A stretch of DNA of 64,000 bases. Origin: Maylandia zebra. Lineage: Eukaryota; Chordata; Actinopteri; Cichliformes; Cichlidae. Position numbers and translations under genes: made by a program. Each line of letters begins with the position of its first letter. Position 1 is the stretch's first letter. Under the pieces are notes generated by a model. It searched no databases. It saw nothing but the letters and a program-made list of their open reading frames with translations, and was not told the DNA's origin. The stretch lies in assembly GCF_041146795.1 (NCBI RefSeq), contig NC_135187.1, positions 20,740,556-20,804,555 on the forward strand, given 5' to 3'. Of the stretch, positions 23,447 to 35,158 are shown piece after piece.

Positions 23447-24276
23447 CATGCACTTCTAGAAGGGAAGACGAGGCCGGTGTCCCTCTCCAAAATCTTCACT
23501 CCTTTGTCTGTGAAACACAGTTTTATAGAAGGACCCCATCATAAAACCCCCTACGGTGTGCTGCAACCTCTGTGTCTGTGTCTATGTGCACGAGCACATG
23601 AATGCCTACATGTGCGCGTTCCCGCATGCCTATATGAGTGCTCGTGTGTGACTGTGTGCACATGAGTGAGTGTGCGTGTGGATGTGTGTGCGTGACAGTT
23701 AAAACACTGTGGGTGTAGGTAACTCCCTAGAGGTCATAAAACCCCTCTCACTTCCAGACCACAGGTATCCAGTTACAATGGTGTTTGTAAAAGCATGTTT
23801 GTTTTTTGTTTTTAAATCTAAAAACTTCATGAACTCGTTAATATGGAATTAAAAGATCCTTTAACACTTGAATCTACTGTAGGTCGTGCTCTCCTTCTGC
23901 ACTCCCGAGCTGCCAGCCTCTCTCACCTTTTCTCTTTGTTCATGTTTGATTGTAGGAATGGAGTCCGCTGTGCAGGTCACCAAATACTGACACAAGTACC
24001 TGAACTTTGCTGTACTGTAATTTATTGTATCATAAAAGTCCTTCTTGGCAAAATGAAACATTTAGATTAGATGTTAAAACGTGAGCTCTCCACTCCCTTT
24101 TTTCATAACAGGTAACCTGCATAAAATTGGATCAATTATGGAAGGCCTACTTAGAGTAACTAAATACCTCTCTATACAGTAGTTTCTACAAACCACTTGA
24201 AGGCTGTAAAAAGATAGTTGTGCACTTACAGTTGTCAGTTTCCACTGTTAGAAATGTTACCAGGAAACTTCAGTAA

Positions 24277-24471
24277 ATGGATATGGTGGAAGCTCAGATG
24301 AACAAAGCTTTAAGACGATCACACAAACCTCTCACGAGTGCCAAATATCTGCAGGACAGTGTAGCTGACACAGCAGTGGTAATGATCTGCTTTCAGATTA
24401 GTCTGGTTACTGCAGGGGTTTTATTTTGGATGCTTTACAATTGTAATAGACACAAGGGTGAAGTGAAGTAA
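24277..24471 (+). other. Small open frame (64 codons) with one hydrophobic helix, doubtful gene
   Basis: The frame reads SAKYLQDSVADTAVVMICFQ and continues as a hydrophobic stretch of about 20 residues (LVTAGVLFWML), ending with a basic tail. It would resemble a tiny single-pass membrane protein. Related sequence recurs at 33310, 41850, 45370 and 62645, in the same place relative to the lectin units. Those copies carry stops or frame changes, so it is probably non-coding unit sequence. Confidence 0.25.
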
Positions 24472-24887
24472 ATCTACTAAACCAAAGGTGTTAATAGTTT
24501 ATCTATTTTGTCATTTACTCCAATCAGACCTGCCACAGCAGTCACATAGCTCAAGAGAGGATCCTCTTGATTGTGTGGAGTTCATTCTGTCTTTGTGTAA
24601 TGGAGCAACTCAGGAGTTTTTACCTGTTAGAGCTCTGACCTGTCCTGTTTGATTAGTCATTCTGCTGATAACGCCTTTATGGTGCAATACATACAAATCA
24701 CACAGCAAAAAAACAAACAACATTTGTTCCTGTTTTTGGAATTTGATCCTTTTTTTCTGGTTTGTGTTTAGTTTGAAAACTCCCTCTCAGACAGCTATAG
24801 AAGAAAGCAGCTCCCACTCTGTGCAGGAATCCCGTACAAAGAAGCTTCAGCAGCTCTTCATCAAAGGTTGAGACTTAAAGCTCCAAC

Positions 24888-26158
24888 ATGATCTTGCTCC
24901 TCTTCTTGTTCAGTCTGGCTCTGGGTGCTTCTTCTGAGTCTCCTTCTAATGCAAGTGAATTGGAGCTACGACTTGGTAACCGTCCTGTATTCTGACTCTT
25001 CCCTCCCTTCTTGTATTTTAACTTTATTTTGTGTGTGTGTGTGTTTTAATTATTTTAATCAAATTTTAATCAAACACTCCAAGATTTTCTGCTTGTTGTG
25101 TTTCAGCAGTCAGTGATATGAAATTCTTCGTGTTGGGTTGTAACATAGATTTTTTCCCCATGTCAGATGGGTTCTACCGTAGAGTTATGATAAAGACTGC
25201 TTATAAACACAATAAGAGCAGCTTACTTCTCTGCATGTTTTAACTCTCACAGTGTCAACTGTGCAGACATGCTTATCTGATATTCTTCAGTGTCACGGTT
25301 CACTGAGAACTTTCACGTAGGACCCTTCAACTTGAGATAAACACAGTGGTATTTATTACACATTTCACCAGGTTTACGTACAGACAGTGCGGGGAATAGT
25401 GCTATATACAAGGTGACAGGGGTATGGGCTCCAGGGGATCCAAGGTCGGGATGAAAGGGGGAAAACACTCGCTCCTCTTCGGTCACTCACAATAAGGAAT
25501 CCTCTCAGGGTAAACAGGGACGGATCCAGGCAATCCGAGCCACACAACGGGTGCGTGGGCTGAGGGTGTGAATCCACAGTGAGTTCCGCACCAGCAAGAG
25601 AGAGAGATAAAGAAGTACTAGAGACAATAATGCTACTGATCAGCTACCTGCTGATCCACCAGGCCGTGACATTCAGAGGGTACATCAAAGAAAGAATGTC
25701 AGTCACACAGTCAGTCAAACAGTTATTATTTGTATTTCATCAAGTTTTGACTGCTGTGTCTTCTTCAGATGACCACAGAGCAAAACTACTGCGTGGAAGC
25801 TGTCCCCTGTTCTGGTACAGCTTCAATGGCCGCTGCTACAAATATGTGGCCACACACATGAGCTGGGCTGATGCAGAGCTCTACTGTGTGTCACAGTGAG
25901 CCAACCTGGTGTCTATCTACAGCAGGGAGGAAGAGGAGTTTGTTAAATCATTAATTAAGAACTTTGGCCATGCTGAGGGATGGACCTGGATTGGACTGAG
26001 TGACATCCATAAAGAAAGCAGGATGGGTGTGCAGTGAGTTTTTTATACTGGCATGCTGGGCAACCAGACAACGGTGGAACAAATGAACACTGTGTTCACA
26101 CTAAAGTGTTTGATGCAATTTAGCCTCTGTTTCTGCAACACAGATAACCTACCCTTAG
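24888..26158 (+). pseudogene. Lectin copy A: good exon 1, dead CTLD
   Basis: Exon 1 (24888-24975) encodes a signal peptide (MILLLFLFSLALGASSESPS) and a short spacer with an N-A-S sequon. It ends at a standard GTAACC donor. The promoter TATA box is altered to TATAGAA (24796). The CTLD exon starts after an acceptor at 25768 and reads DDHRAKLLRGSCPLFWYS and on, but meets a TGA at 25897-25899. A deletion removes the WMWSD block, and the WND region is missing. The sugar motif QPDN is still visible near 26080. The intron holds an LTR-like insertion (25291-25671). Copy A resembles copy G most. Confidence 0.9.
25291..25671 (-). mobile_element. LTR-like insertion (solo LTR?) in intron of copy A
   Basis: It begins TGTCACGGTT and ends GGCCGTGACA, and is flanked by an exact 5-bp duplication TTCAG (25286-25290 and 25672-25676). 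Copy E at 42838 preserves the empty site (TTCTTCAGAGG). On the minus strand a TATATAG motif is followed by AATAAA within about 60 bases, an LTR-like order. The 5-bp TSD and TG...CA ends fit a solo LTR. It has no coding capacity. Confidence 0.75.
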
Positions 26159-26269
26159 ATACTTAAATGTACATTAAACCTCCACTGTTTATGCTATTTC
26201 TTTTTTTTGTGTGTTGTGTGAAATTTTCAAAACTCCACTAATCTTGATTTTCATAAAGCACTGGCAGCA

Positions 26270-26555
26270 AATTTATGGAAGGGAAGACTGGAGTTCCATC
26301 AGTTCCTTCTTTGCTGTTTCACATTTCATATCTTTACCTTTTCCATTTCCTTTCTGCCCACTGCCCTCTTTCCTGGAAAACTCCCTACCTCCACAGTTAT
26401 GTATTCTGGACCAGCTGCCTTTCCACTAGCTGCCCTCACTCCCTCCTTACTAACCCTCTGCATTTCCTGATGTCTTCATGTCTCTCTCATTTTCTTCATT
26501 CACAAGCTCCTCAAAGTATTCCTCCCATCACTCTCTTAACTTGTTAGTAACTGCA
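26270..26555 (-). mobile_element. RTE-type LINE fragment downstream of copy A
   Basis: Read on the minus strand it gives the decayed linker of an RTE-type polyprotein (EEYFEELVNEENERD-like, then KAAGP-like, 26410-26550). The same fragment lies downstream of copy G (52800-52980 and 55371-55460), so it was present before A and G were duplicated. Confidence 0.6.
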
Positions 26556-26563
26556 AAGAAGTT

Positions 26564-26700
26564 TAGTACAAAGAAGCTTCAGCAGCTCCTCATCACACTT
26601 TGAGACTTGAAGCTTCAACATGATCTTGCTCCTCTTCTTGTTCGGTCTGACTCTGGATGCTCCTTCTGAGTCTCCTTCTGATGACACTGAAGTGATGCTA
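26564..26700 (+). pseudogene. Lectin copy B exon 1, dead
   Basis: The usual 5' UTR (GAAGCTTCAGCAGCTCC...) and signal peptide (ATG at 26620) are present. The end of the exon has a 4-base loss that brings a TGA in frame before the donor, and the donor GTAAC is changed to GTGTC. No TATA box is found upstream. It cannot serve the open CTLD exon at 27648. Confidence 0.85.
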
Positions 26701-27647
26701 TGATGGTGTCTGTCCCATACTCTGGCTACTCTTTACTTTTTCTTTATTTCTGTGTTTTTTGTCTAAAAATGATTTAGTTAAACACTCCAAGAACCCTTCT
26801 CTCCCATGTCTCTGATGTTTTTGTTGGATTTTGAAATGCAGCAAAAACATTTCAAAGTCATGCCAGATGGGTTCTGCTACACCACAGAGTTATGATGAAG
26901 ACCTGCTCACTAATGAAAGAGCAGTTTACTCTTTGCATGTTAACATTCATCTTTATGGACAGACTGATCTTTTGTTATCAATAAAACATCCCAGATTGAC
27001 AGAACAGGGTTTTCAGAGGACATGTTGATACTTCAGATTAAGTGGATGTAATGTGATAACTAATACATAACTTCTCACAAAATGAGACTGTACAGATAGT
27101 ACCTGTTATATCAAGGCCCTGTGCTATTCACACAGTGACACAGAATAACAAACACATGTATAAATTTTTCAGAGTACTAACAGTGAACCTTTGTATTGGT
27201 TAGCTGAGTTCAGCAGAAGATGGAGACATTGTTACGATGAGCCTTTTCTGTCTAAACCACCACATGACAGTTTCAGTATTTTAATGAAAGTTATGTTGTT
27301 GTTGTTGTTTCAAAAGAAATCGCGAATTTCACAAGCAGACATTATGAAGGTCTTGTACTTCTAATATTGTTATTATATAATCACGTTCCTCAAAGGCCAT
27401 CTCCAGGTGGACCTGGTTTCCTGTTTTCACTTATGTCCATCTTCTATGTAGTTCTGTATGAGTAAAGGGGTTTTTTGATTGTTTTTTGCCAAATTGATAT
27501 GAAGAATCCCTTTTTGAAGCATATACGAAAAGGCAGACTGTTACTTTGTGGCACGTTCAGGATCTCAGAGCTACTTCGAGCAGCTAAACTTTGTGACTCT
27601 GACAAAAAGCATGATCCTGTTTCTCTTCTTGTTTCTGTTTTCTTTAG

Positions 27648-28075
27648 ATAACCAGACAGTGAAACTACTGCGTGGAAACTGTCCCATGTTCTGGTACAGT
27701 TTCAATGGCCGCTGCTACAAATATGTGGCCACACAAATGACCTGGGCTGATGCAGAGCTCTACTGTGTGTCTGAGAAAGCCAACCTGGTGTCCATCTACA
27801 GTGAGGAGGAAGAGGAGTTTGTTAAATCTTTGATTAAGAACTTTGACCATGCTGAGGGACGCACCTGGATTGGACTGAGTGACCTCCATAAAGAAGGCAG
27901 ATGGATGTGGTCTGATGGTTCTGCAGTGAGTTTTGTCCACTGGCATGCAATACAACCAGACAACGAAGGAGGAGCTGAACACTGTGGTCACATGAACTAT
28001 GATACAAAGTGGAATGATGTACCGTGTTCTAGAAATCATACCTCTGTTTGTGCTACTCGTGTAGCTTGCCCATAG
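27648..28075 (+). CDS. Lectin copy B CTLD exon, open, QPD type
   Basis: One open exon after the acceptor TCTTTAG (27641-27647), ending TAG at 28073. It encodes a complete CTLD: Cys pair CPMFWYSFNGRC, WADAELYC, WIGL, the sugar motif QPD (galactose-type in this family), EHC, WND and the last canonical Cys. It carries an N-H-T sequon. Its own exon 1 is dead. The exon phase fits exon 1 of copy A (24888-24975), giving 516 bases and 171 residues, so an A-B chimeric transcript is possible. Alternatively an in-frame ATG at 27611, inside the pyrimidine tract, would give MILFLFLFLFSL plus the CTLD (154 residues). It resembles fish lactose/galactose-binding soluble lectins. An LTR-like element begins 26 bases after the stop. 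Confidence 0.75.
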
Positions 28076-28101
28076 CAACTGAGAACCTTACATATTCAAA
28101 G

Positions 28102-28693
28102 TGTCATGGTCTGGCTGGCAGACCGTGGGGGGTGTGGGGAAGGAGGACCCAGGCGCGGTGGTCTATGTACAAGCAGTGCGTTTATTTACAGTGTATGAAA
28201 CTAAACAACAATAAATCCCCGTGCTTTCCCCAGACTCCCGTGTCGTGTCTTCTCCTAGTGTTTGTGCTCTCCGGTCCCGTGTCTCAGCACTCCCCGTGTT
28301 GGCTGCTGTCTGGCACTCCACCCCTCTCCTGGGGACACAATAGAAGCAGCCGTCAGGACACATACAACCGCGGGCATATACACACACTAACCAAGCACAA
28401 CTGGGTGACTAACGTGGAGTCTCAAGCAATGATCCCGCGTCAGTGGGAGCTCCAAGACTCTCCTAAGTAGCTCCCCCGACGAGGCCTGATCAGCAGCAGG
28501 TGTGTGGCTTCGGGTGTGGCCAGACCGTCAGCAGGGCCACACCCACCAGGCCTGAAGGAGCCCACCGAAACACATATACACACACGCAAACAGGGAGAAT
28601 GACAGCAACACCAAATATACATACAATAATAATAATAATATAATTCATAACTGCTCAGGGATCCTGGGTCTGAGCGACCCAGGATCCCTGACA
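28102..28693 (-). mobile_element. LTR-like insertion (solo LTR?) after copy B
   Basis: The ends are TGTCATGGTC and GGATCCCTGACA, with an exact 5-bp duplication CAAAG (28097-28101 and 28694-28698). Minus-strand reading gives a TATATG motif and then AATAAACGC before the 3' end, in LTR order. It shares its terminal pattern with 34455-35007 and 60825-61439. Confidence 0.75.
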
Positions 28694-30570
28694 CAAAGAC
28701 TTTCATGTTAATTATTGCTGGATCAAAACTGTAAATATCACTGATGTGAAGTCATACCTTAATTCTAAATCTATATGTTATTCTGTCAAAATCTTTAATT
28801 TTATCATAGTTTTGTGACATTTTAGAAGAAGCTGAACTGTCTGATATTGAATCCAGGCTGTACATTAAGCTTCATGAATGACTCCAGCCAGTGATATAAC
28901 GACAGTGTGCATCTCATGATTAAAGCTTTTCGATCTGGCTCTGGGTGTGTTCTTGCATTCAAATGAACTTAAAGTAAAGCTACTGAGTGCTAACTATCAC
29001 ATCTAATTTTAGAACTACATATATACAAGATACACAGATGGAAACACAAGCAAAACTCACCACTTGTTTCCAAAATTTACAAAGCCTGAGTGTCGTTGCT
29101 GTACTAGTGAAGTTGCAGGTCTTTGACTCCAGGCAGGTGCATTTCTCAGTGAGTGAGGCAGGAACTTCAGGTGGGTAATTAGCAAGCAGACAAGACACAA
29201 AGGCGACAGAACAGAATTTACAAAAGTCATCATCAAACAAGTTTAGCCAATTTGCCACCATAATGAAGACACGTTGTCACAGCTAGTCCTTAAATACACA
29301 GTACAGATAAAAGCAATGAGTTGCAGGTGTGTGAGCAAGCCTGGGAAAAGGCACAGGTTATCTGCTCACCTCTTCATCGCCTAAGATGCACGGACATCAA
29401 CAGTAGCTGTTCAGTGGACATCAAAAACGTTACAAAACAACTCCTTCAGTGGACCAAAATTGGACATCCAAAAATGACAACATCTGTTTACACAGTGGGA
29501 AAGGTCGTCCAATTAATTAGGCTGCTTTTGAAAGTTTGCAAATGTGAAAAGGGGTGACGACAAACAGCATATTCCATTAATATTAATTATTTAGCACTGT
29601 ATGCATGAGATTATGATTTGGGGCTGACCCCCCTAAAAGTTTGAACCTAAAATCACCTCCGAAGGAAAGAACAAAGCTCTTCCTTATTAAATTTTATAGA
29701 AAAACTTAAAGAGAATGAGAGCTAATGCTCTTTAATGCAGGGAATTAGCTCGCTCTGTGTTTACTAGAGCAGATCTATTTGTCTCTTTCTGTTACTGTAA
29801 CCTTTCCTGTTTGTTTAATCATTATGCTGCAAAGGCCTTTGATCATACCATAAATATACAATTACAGCAAAAACAGCCACGTTCTCCTGGAAGTCCAAAG
29901 AAAATGTTACTGCTTAAAAACTATCAAGTTCTTTGGCGTCTCATGATTTTCTTTGTCTTCTGTTTTGATTTATTGTGTCCAACAGAAAGCTTTGTGTATT
30001 ACTAGGAATTAGTTAATTTATTGTGTACTGCAGCCTGGTGTTGAGTCCACTGACAGAGACACAGCTTGGTAAGAAGAAAATAAGACATCTGACGGCTCGC
30101 TTATCTGTACATGATGTGCTGCAGAACTATGTTCTTCTGAAGTGGCTTGAAAAACAAACTGAAGAAACATATCTTTTTTTTAATATCTTTTTTTTTTTTT
30201 TGTTATTCAGAGGTTGCATGAAAATACTATAACAGGCAGTTTTATTCAAGCTAAGCTAGTTTATAGTGATGAACTGTGCTGGGCTGCTCCACTGCAGGCT
30301 GTGGTGTTCATGGTCAATGTTAGGATATACATCAAGGGTAAAAGATATGAATTTATATTTAAAGTGATGATACTGATTAGTTCAACTCACCAAATTACCT
30401 TTTATACCAGCTTTATGGTCTCAAGGAAATTAGTTTGAGAAATATCTGTTTATATCTTGTTGAATTCAGTTGGCTAAATTCACAAAGAGCCATGAACATT
30501 AGAAAAGTGTAGGTCAGCAGATAACAGTCGGACATAACAGGGGCAAGTGGGAATTTTATATACATATAGC
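28694..30570. other. Inter-gene stretch with lectin-unit upstream sequence
   Basis: From about 29680 to 30000 it matches the distal upstream region of other lectin units (TTTAATCATTATGCTG, AATTACAGCAAAAACAGCC). At about 30000 it jumps to sequence found downstream of copy C (about 32365-32720). No exon 1 or CTLD lies here, so it is a deleted unit. The 28980-29261 minus frame is covered under findings. Confidence 0.6.
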
Positions 30571-30571
30571 C

Positions 30572-30740
30572 ACTTTGGGTGGCTGTAGCTCAGGTGGTGG
30601 AGCAGGTGTTGATTTACTAATTGGAAGGGTCTAGTTTGATCCCTGGCTGCTCCAGTCTACGTGCTAAATATCCGTGGCCAACATAATAACCCCAAGTTGC
30701 TGCCTTATGCATCAACTGAAGTATGAGCGTGTGTGAATGT
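30572..30740 (+). mobile_element. tRNA-derived SINE fragment
   Basis: The head reads GTGGCTGTAGCTCAGGTGG (A-box-like) and later TCTAGTTTGATCCCTGG (B-box-like). A SINE body follows, with CAGTCTACGTGC and CCAAGTTGCTGC. Related to the copy at 43817. It is not a tRNA gene because the fold and 3' half are missing. Confidence 0.7.
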
Positions 30741-31023
30741 TCTGTCTTTATTTATGAGAGCAGCTCTGCTTGCCCCTTCCTGTTACAACTGTCCTCTTTC
30801 TTTAATCATTATGCTGAAAAGGCCTTTGAACAAACCATAAATATAGAATTACAGCAAAAACAGCCACGTTCTCCTGGAAGTACCAAGAAAACGTGACTGT
30901 TCAACAACTATTAACTTTTCGGCATGTGATGTTTTTTCTGGCTTATGTTTATTGTTATTGTGTACAGTGGAAAGCTTTGGTCCATGTGGCCAATGATGTC
31001 ACACCAGCAGTGAAATCTCGCTC

Positions 31024-31050
31024 TGCTCAGCTATAAAAGAAAGCAGCTTC
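31024..31050 (+). promoter_or_regulatory. TATA promoter of lectin copy C
   Basis: TATAAAA at 31032-31038, 98 bases before the ATG, followed by the shared GAAAGCAGC motif. Upstream, GGCCAATGATGTCACACCAGC contains a CCAAT box. Confidence 0.8.
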
Positions 31051-31129
31051 AACTCTGCAGAAATCTGAACATCCTGTACAAAGAAGCGTCAGCAGCTCCT
31101 CATCACACTTTGAGACTTAAAGCTCCAAC

Positions 31130-32256
31130 ATGATCTTGCTCCTCTTCCTGTTCAGTCTGGCTCTGGGTGCTCCTTCTGAGGCTCCGTCTGATGAAAATGA
31201 AGTGAAGCTCCAACTTGGTAACTGTCTCATATTCTGACTGCTCTTTTCTCTACTTTTCCCTTTATTTATGTCTTTTTTATTTCACTTCGAGAACATGTTG
31301 TGCATATTTCTGATGTCTCTATTTAAGCAGAGTCAATGATACAAAATTCTACAAAATTCCCAACATCAGATGGGTTCTACTCTTGTTAATCTCGTTAAAG
31401 TGACATTAAAGCCATAACCGCTTTAACGCGGCTAATCTCCGTTAGCAAGTTATCACGGATCGCCCCATCTGTGGGGCTGGACGACACTAATGCATTAACG
31501 AGCTAACTGTGCTGAGGCTTTGACACCTTGCACCTTCCCGCGTTGATGCGGCTATGGCGTTAAAGTCATTTTAATGAGATTAACGCTGACAGCACTAGTT
31601 TTACTATAACACAGAGTTATGATAAATACTTGCTGGTAAACACAATAAGAGCAGCTTACTTCTCTGCATGCTTTAACTTTCACAGTGTCAACTGTGCAGA
31701 CATGCTTGTCTGATGTGCCGTCTCTGAAGAATCCCAAAGAAAAAAGTCTGTCACACTGACAAAAACCTGATCCCTTTCATTCCTGCTTTTTCATCAAGTT
31801 CTGACTGCTGTGTCTTCTTCAGATGACCACAGAGTTCAACTACTGCAAGAAAGCTGTCCCATGTTCTGGTACAGCTTCAATGGCCGCTGCTACAAATATG
31901 TGGCCACACACATGAGCTGGGCTGATGCAGAGCTCTACTGTGTGTCACAGCGAGCCAACCTGGTGTCTATCCACAGCCAGGAGGAAGAGGAGTTTGTTAA
32001 ATCTTTGATTAAGAACTTTGACCATGCTGAGGGATGGACCTGGATTGGACTGAGTGACCTCCATAAAGAAGGCAGATGGATGTGGTCTGATGGTTGTGCA
32101 GTGAGTTTCGTCTACTGGCATGCAGGACAACCAGACAACGCAGGAACAAATGAACACTGTGGTCACACTAACGTGTTTGAAGCAAAGAAGTGGAATGATT
32201 ACCAGTGTTCTCTCAATTTAGCTTCTGTTTGTGCAACACGGATAAACTGCCCTTAG
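31130..32256 (+). CDS. Lectin gene C: intact secreted C-type lectin, QPD type (173 aa)
   Basis: Exons 31130-31217 and 31823-32256, total 522 bases in frame. Donor GTAACTG, acceptor TTCTTCAG. Exon 1 gives a signal peptide (MILLLFLFSLALGAPSEAPS) and a short acidic spacer. The mature part is one CTLD. C41 and C52 form the N-terminal loop of long-form CTLDs. C69 and C166, and C142 and C158, are the conserved pairs. WIGL is at 103-106, QPD at 132-134, E140 and WND at 153-155. All calcium and sugar ligands of site 2 are present, so calcium-dependent galactose-type binding is expected. C121 and C172 are extra and may link chains. It resembles fish mucus or serum lectins of the lactose-binding/ladderlectin/nattectin group. 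The exact name is not fixed. Defence against microbes is the usual role of the family, which here is inference. Confidence 0.88.
31380..31600. mobile_element. Small MITE-like insertion in the intron of copy C
   Basis: GTTAATCTCGTTAAAGTGAC at the left is matched in reverse near the right end (ATTTTAATGAGATTAACGC). Introns of copies E and H lack it. The GC-rich interior holds GGCGATCC-like and GTTAACGC motifs. TSD not resolved. Confidence 0.65.
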
Positions 32257-32774
32257 AAACTGAAAAATACTTTTAATCTGCACTATTTGGGTTGGAACGA
32301 TGCAGAACTGTGTTTTGGTTCCTTCAGTTAATGAGCAACTCAGTCTGATAGACAGATGAACGTGTATTACTGGGAATGAGTTAATTTGTTGTGTACTGCA
32401 GCCTGGTGTTGCGTCCACTGACAGAGACACTTTATAAGTAACAAGAAAATAAGACATCTGACGGCTCGCTTATCTGAACATGATATGCTGCTGAACTATG
32501 TTCTTCTGAAGTGTCTTGAAAAACAAACTGTAGAAACGTGTTATTTTTAGTGATGAACTGTGCTGGGCTGCTCCACTGCAGGCTGTGGTGTTCATGGTCA
32601 ATGTTAGGATATACATCAAGGATAAGAGACATGAATTTATATTTAGAGTGATGAAACTGATTAGTTCAACTCACCAATTTACTTTTTATACCAGCTTTAG
32701 GCTCTCAAGGAAATTAGTTTGTAAAGCATCTGCTCATATCTTGTTGAATTCAGACCTTCTCTGCAGGTCACCAA

Positions 32775-33006
32775 ATTATCAAATCAAATCAAATCACTTT
32801 TATTGTCACATCACATGTGCAGGTACATTGGTACAGCACATGTGAGTGAAATTCTTGTGTGCGAGCTTCACAAGCAACAGAGTTGTGCAAAATACAATAA
32901 TGTAAACAAGCAAAATACAAGAATGGCTACATCTGAAACTAATAAATATATGTACAATATATAATAGTATATGCATTTCTGGATGTGTATACTAAATATT
33001 TTTCTA

Positions 33007-33051
<45 letters not shown>

Positions 33052-33056
33052 ACATA
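32775..33056 (-). mobile_element. LINE 3' fragment with TTTGA tail and TG microsatellite
   Basis: On the minus strand it ends TGACAATAAAAGTGATTTGA followed by TTTGA repeats (plus CAAATCAAATCAAATC, 32779 on). CAAATTA is found on both sides, a possible short target duplication. A (TG)n tract (33009-33049) lies at its 5' side. Confidence 0.65.
33009..33049. repeat. (TG)n microsatellite
   Basis: About 20 TG units. Confidence 0.95.
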
Positions 33057-34454
33057 TTTTACAAATTAAATAGAGTACCCTTATACTACCCTAAGTATCT
33101 GGACTTTGCTGTAGTTTTATTGTATCATAAAGGTCCTTCATTGGCAAAGTGGAACATTTAGATCAGATCTTAAAACGTGAGCTCTTCACTCCTTTTTTGT
33201 TACAGAAGGCCAACGTAGAGTCACTAGAAAAACATAGTCATGCGCTTTCAACTATCAGCTTTCATTGTCAGAAATGTCATTTTAAAAATCTTAAGTAAAC
33301 TTTTATGGTGGGAGTTAAGATGAGAGCTGTAGAAAGCTGATGAAGCTGATGAAGAAAGCTTTAAGGCTGGACTTCACATTTTAGGATAGAAAGCGACAAA
33401 CTCCCAACATGAGTGTCGGATATCTGCAGGACAGCCTAGCTGGCACAGCAGTGGTAATGATCTGCTTTAGTTTAAAAGTCTATGGTTTTGTTTAGTTTGG
33501 CTTATTTAAAAAATGTAATAGACACAAGAGCATTTAAACATTTGTACACACTGCAAATAAAGTGGCAAAGTACAAGCAAAAATTAAAGATTAAGTGTATA
33601 ACTCTTACAGTTACATAGACAGTCTTTCTTTTTATTGACTCTGAACAGGCCGGCCACAATCACTTCATTTATATGTGTTCACTGCAATAAAAAGTGTGCA
33701 CAGGGTTTGTTTTGGATTTGTTTACTGAGAATGATCGCACACTTCTATTTCCTCTTCCTGGTATAGTAACCTATTCTGTTTAGCATTTTGCTGATGATGT
33801 CATTTTACAATATAATAAATCAATAAATACTCATAAAAACAAACAGTGAAGTTCTCTGGAAAAGGCCAGAGCTCAACACGTGTCAATAAGTAGTTAAGTG
33901 ATGTCTTTGAGTTGTGGATAATTTTACCAAAACACATTTGAATGAGTTTTACAAAAAAAGACTAAAAGTTCAACGATGATCTCATAAATAAATAATATGT
34001 CTGTCCTGAGGCTTTTGTTAGAAATGAGGTAAGCTAACTAACACTATAGGAAAGACAAGCAGTTTCATTCATATGGACTTCACTATGAGTTTAATTTCCA
34101 GCTGTTTTGCTTTTCTTTTTTGAAAAGCAGAGCTTACTTATACTGGACCCATCCTACTGTCTCTTTCTCCTGCTGAGGTCCAGTTCTAGGCTCAGCATCA
34201 GCTGGGAGCACGTGCACCTGGACCAAACCAAAACATGAAATAAGGAGGGGGGAGGCTGACTGGATATTATTGTTGTTGCCAAAAACAAAGCTACATTAAT
34301 CATCCTCTCTGTTGTAGCTCAGGTCTGTTTTTTGATACTGCAATTATTCAGATTAATATTAATAAGATGTGACCAAAAATACTTTTATAAACTGCTCAAT
34401 GTCATGATGCCAGAGTTTTCTAATGACATGTAGCTTTTGTGACAAGGATTTAAC

Positions 34455-35007
34455 TGTCACGGTTCTGGGTCCGTTGGACCCAGTATTTTGAGTTTATTAT
34501 GTTTTGGTTTATTTTTGCATTATGGATTGTTTTCTGATGTTCTGGTGCTTTGTTTATTATTATCATTATAGATCTGTTTCTGTTATTCTTGGTGAGGGAT
34601 CAGTTCTTAGGTTTTGGGTTCTCATGTGTGTTGCAGTTTCTGTTCAGTGTCTAGTCTGTCTCTCAGTGTCATGTCTGCATCTGGTTTAGTAATTCTTGTT
34701 TCCTGTCTTATTGTGAAAGTCTTTGTCTTATGTTAGTGTGTGCAGCTTAGCTCCCCCGTCTCGTTAGCCCTGATCTCCCCCAGCTGTGTCTCCCTTCTGT
34801 TGCCCATTCCCTCATTACTACCCTGTGTATTTAAGCCCTGTGTTTTCCCATGCTCGGTGTCGTGTCGTACCATCAGATTATGCCTGTGTGTTTCTGTTCT
34901 CCATATTCCATGTTCACTTCATGTTTTGCTTTCGTACCAGCAATAAAGCTGAGGTCTTTGAGTTTCAAGTTAGTGTCTGAGTCCTGCGTTTGGATCTTCC
35001 TCGCCGC
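34455..35007 (+). mobile_element. LTR-like insertion (solo LTR?), right end truncated
   Basis: It starts TGTCACGGTTCTGG. The order GTGTATTTAAGCC (TATA-like, about 34826) and then AATAAAGC (about 34943) is that of an LTR. It is absent from the duplicated copy at 46713, which gives the empty site. The 3' end expected from the relatives (TGACA) is missing, and no target duplication is seen. Confidence 0.7.
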
Positions 35008-35158
35008 CTGGTTTGATATCATGATAAATATCACACATATCCAACAGGTGTGTATCAATCTGAATGCATGAAAACATTATTAGTGTACTTACTACTATTA
35101 CTATAATTACTGCGTAGAGTAAAAAGTAAGTATTTCTGTCTCTCTCCTTTTGCATACT

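Noticed and set aside
30572..30660. tRNA gene candidate (also 43817 and 53466 minus)
   Set aside because: Only A- and B-box-like heads are present, followed by SINE bodies. No full cloverleaf.
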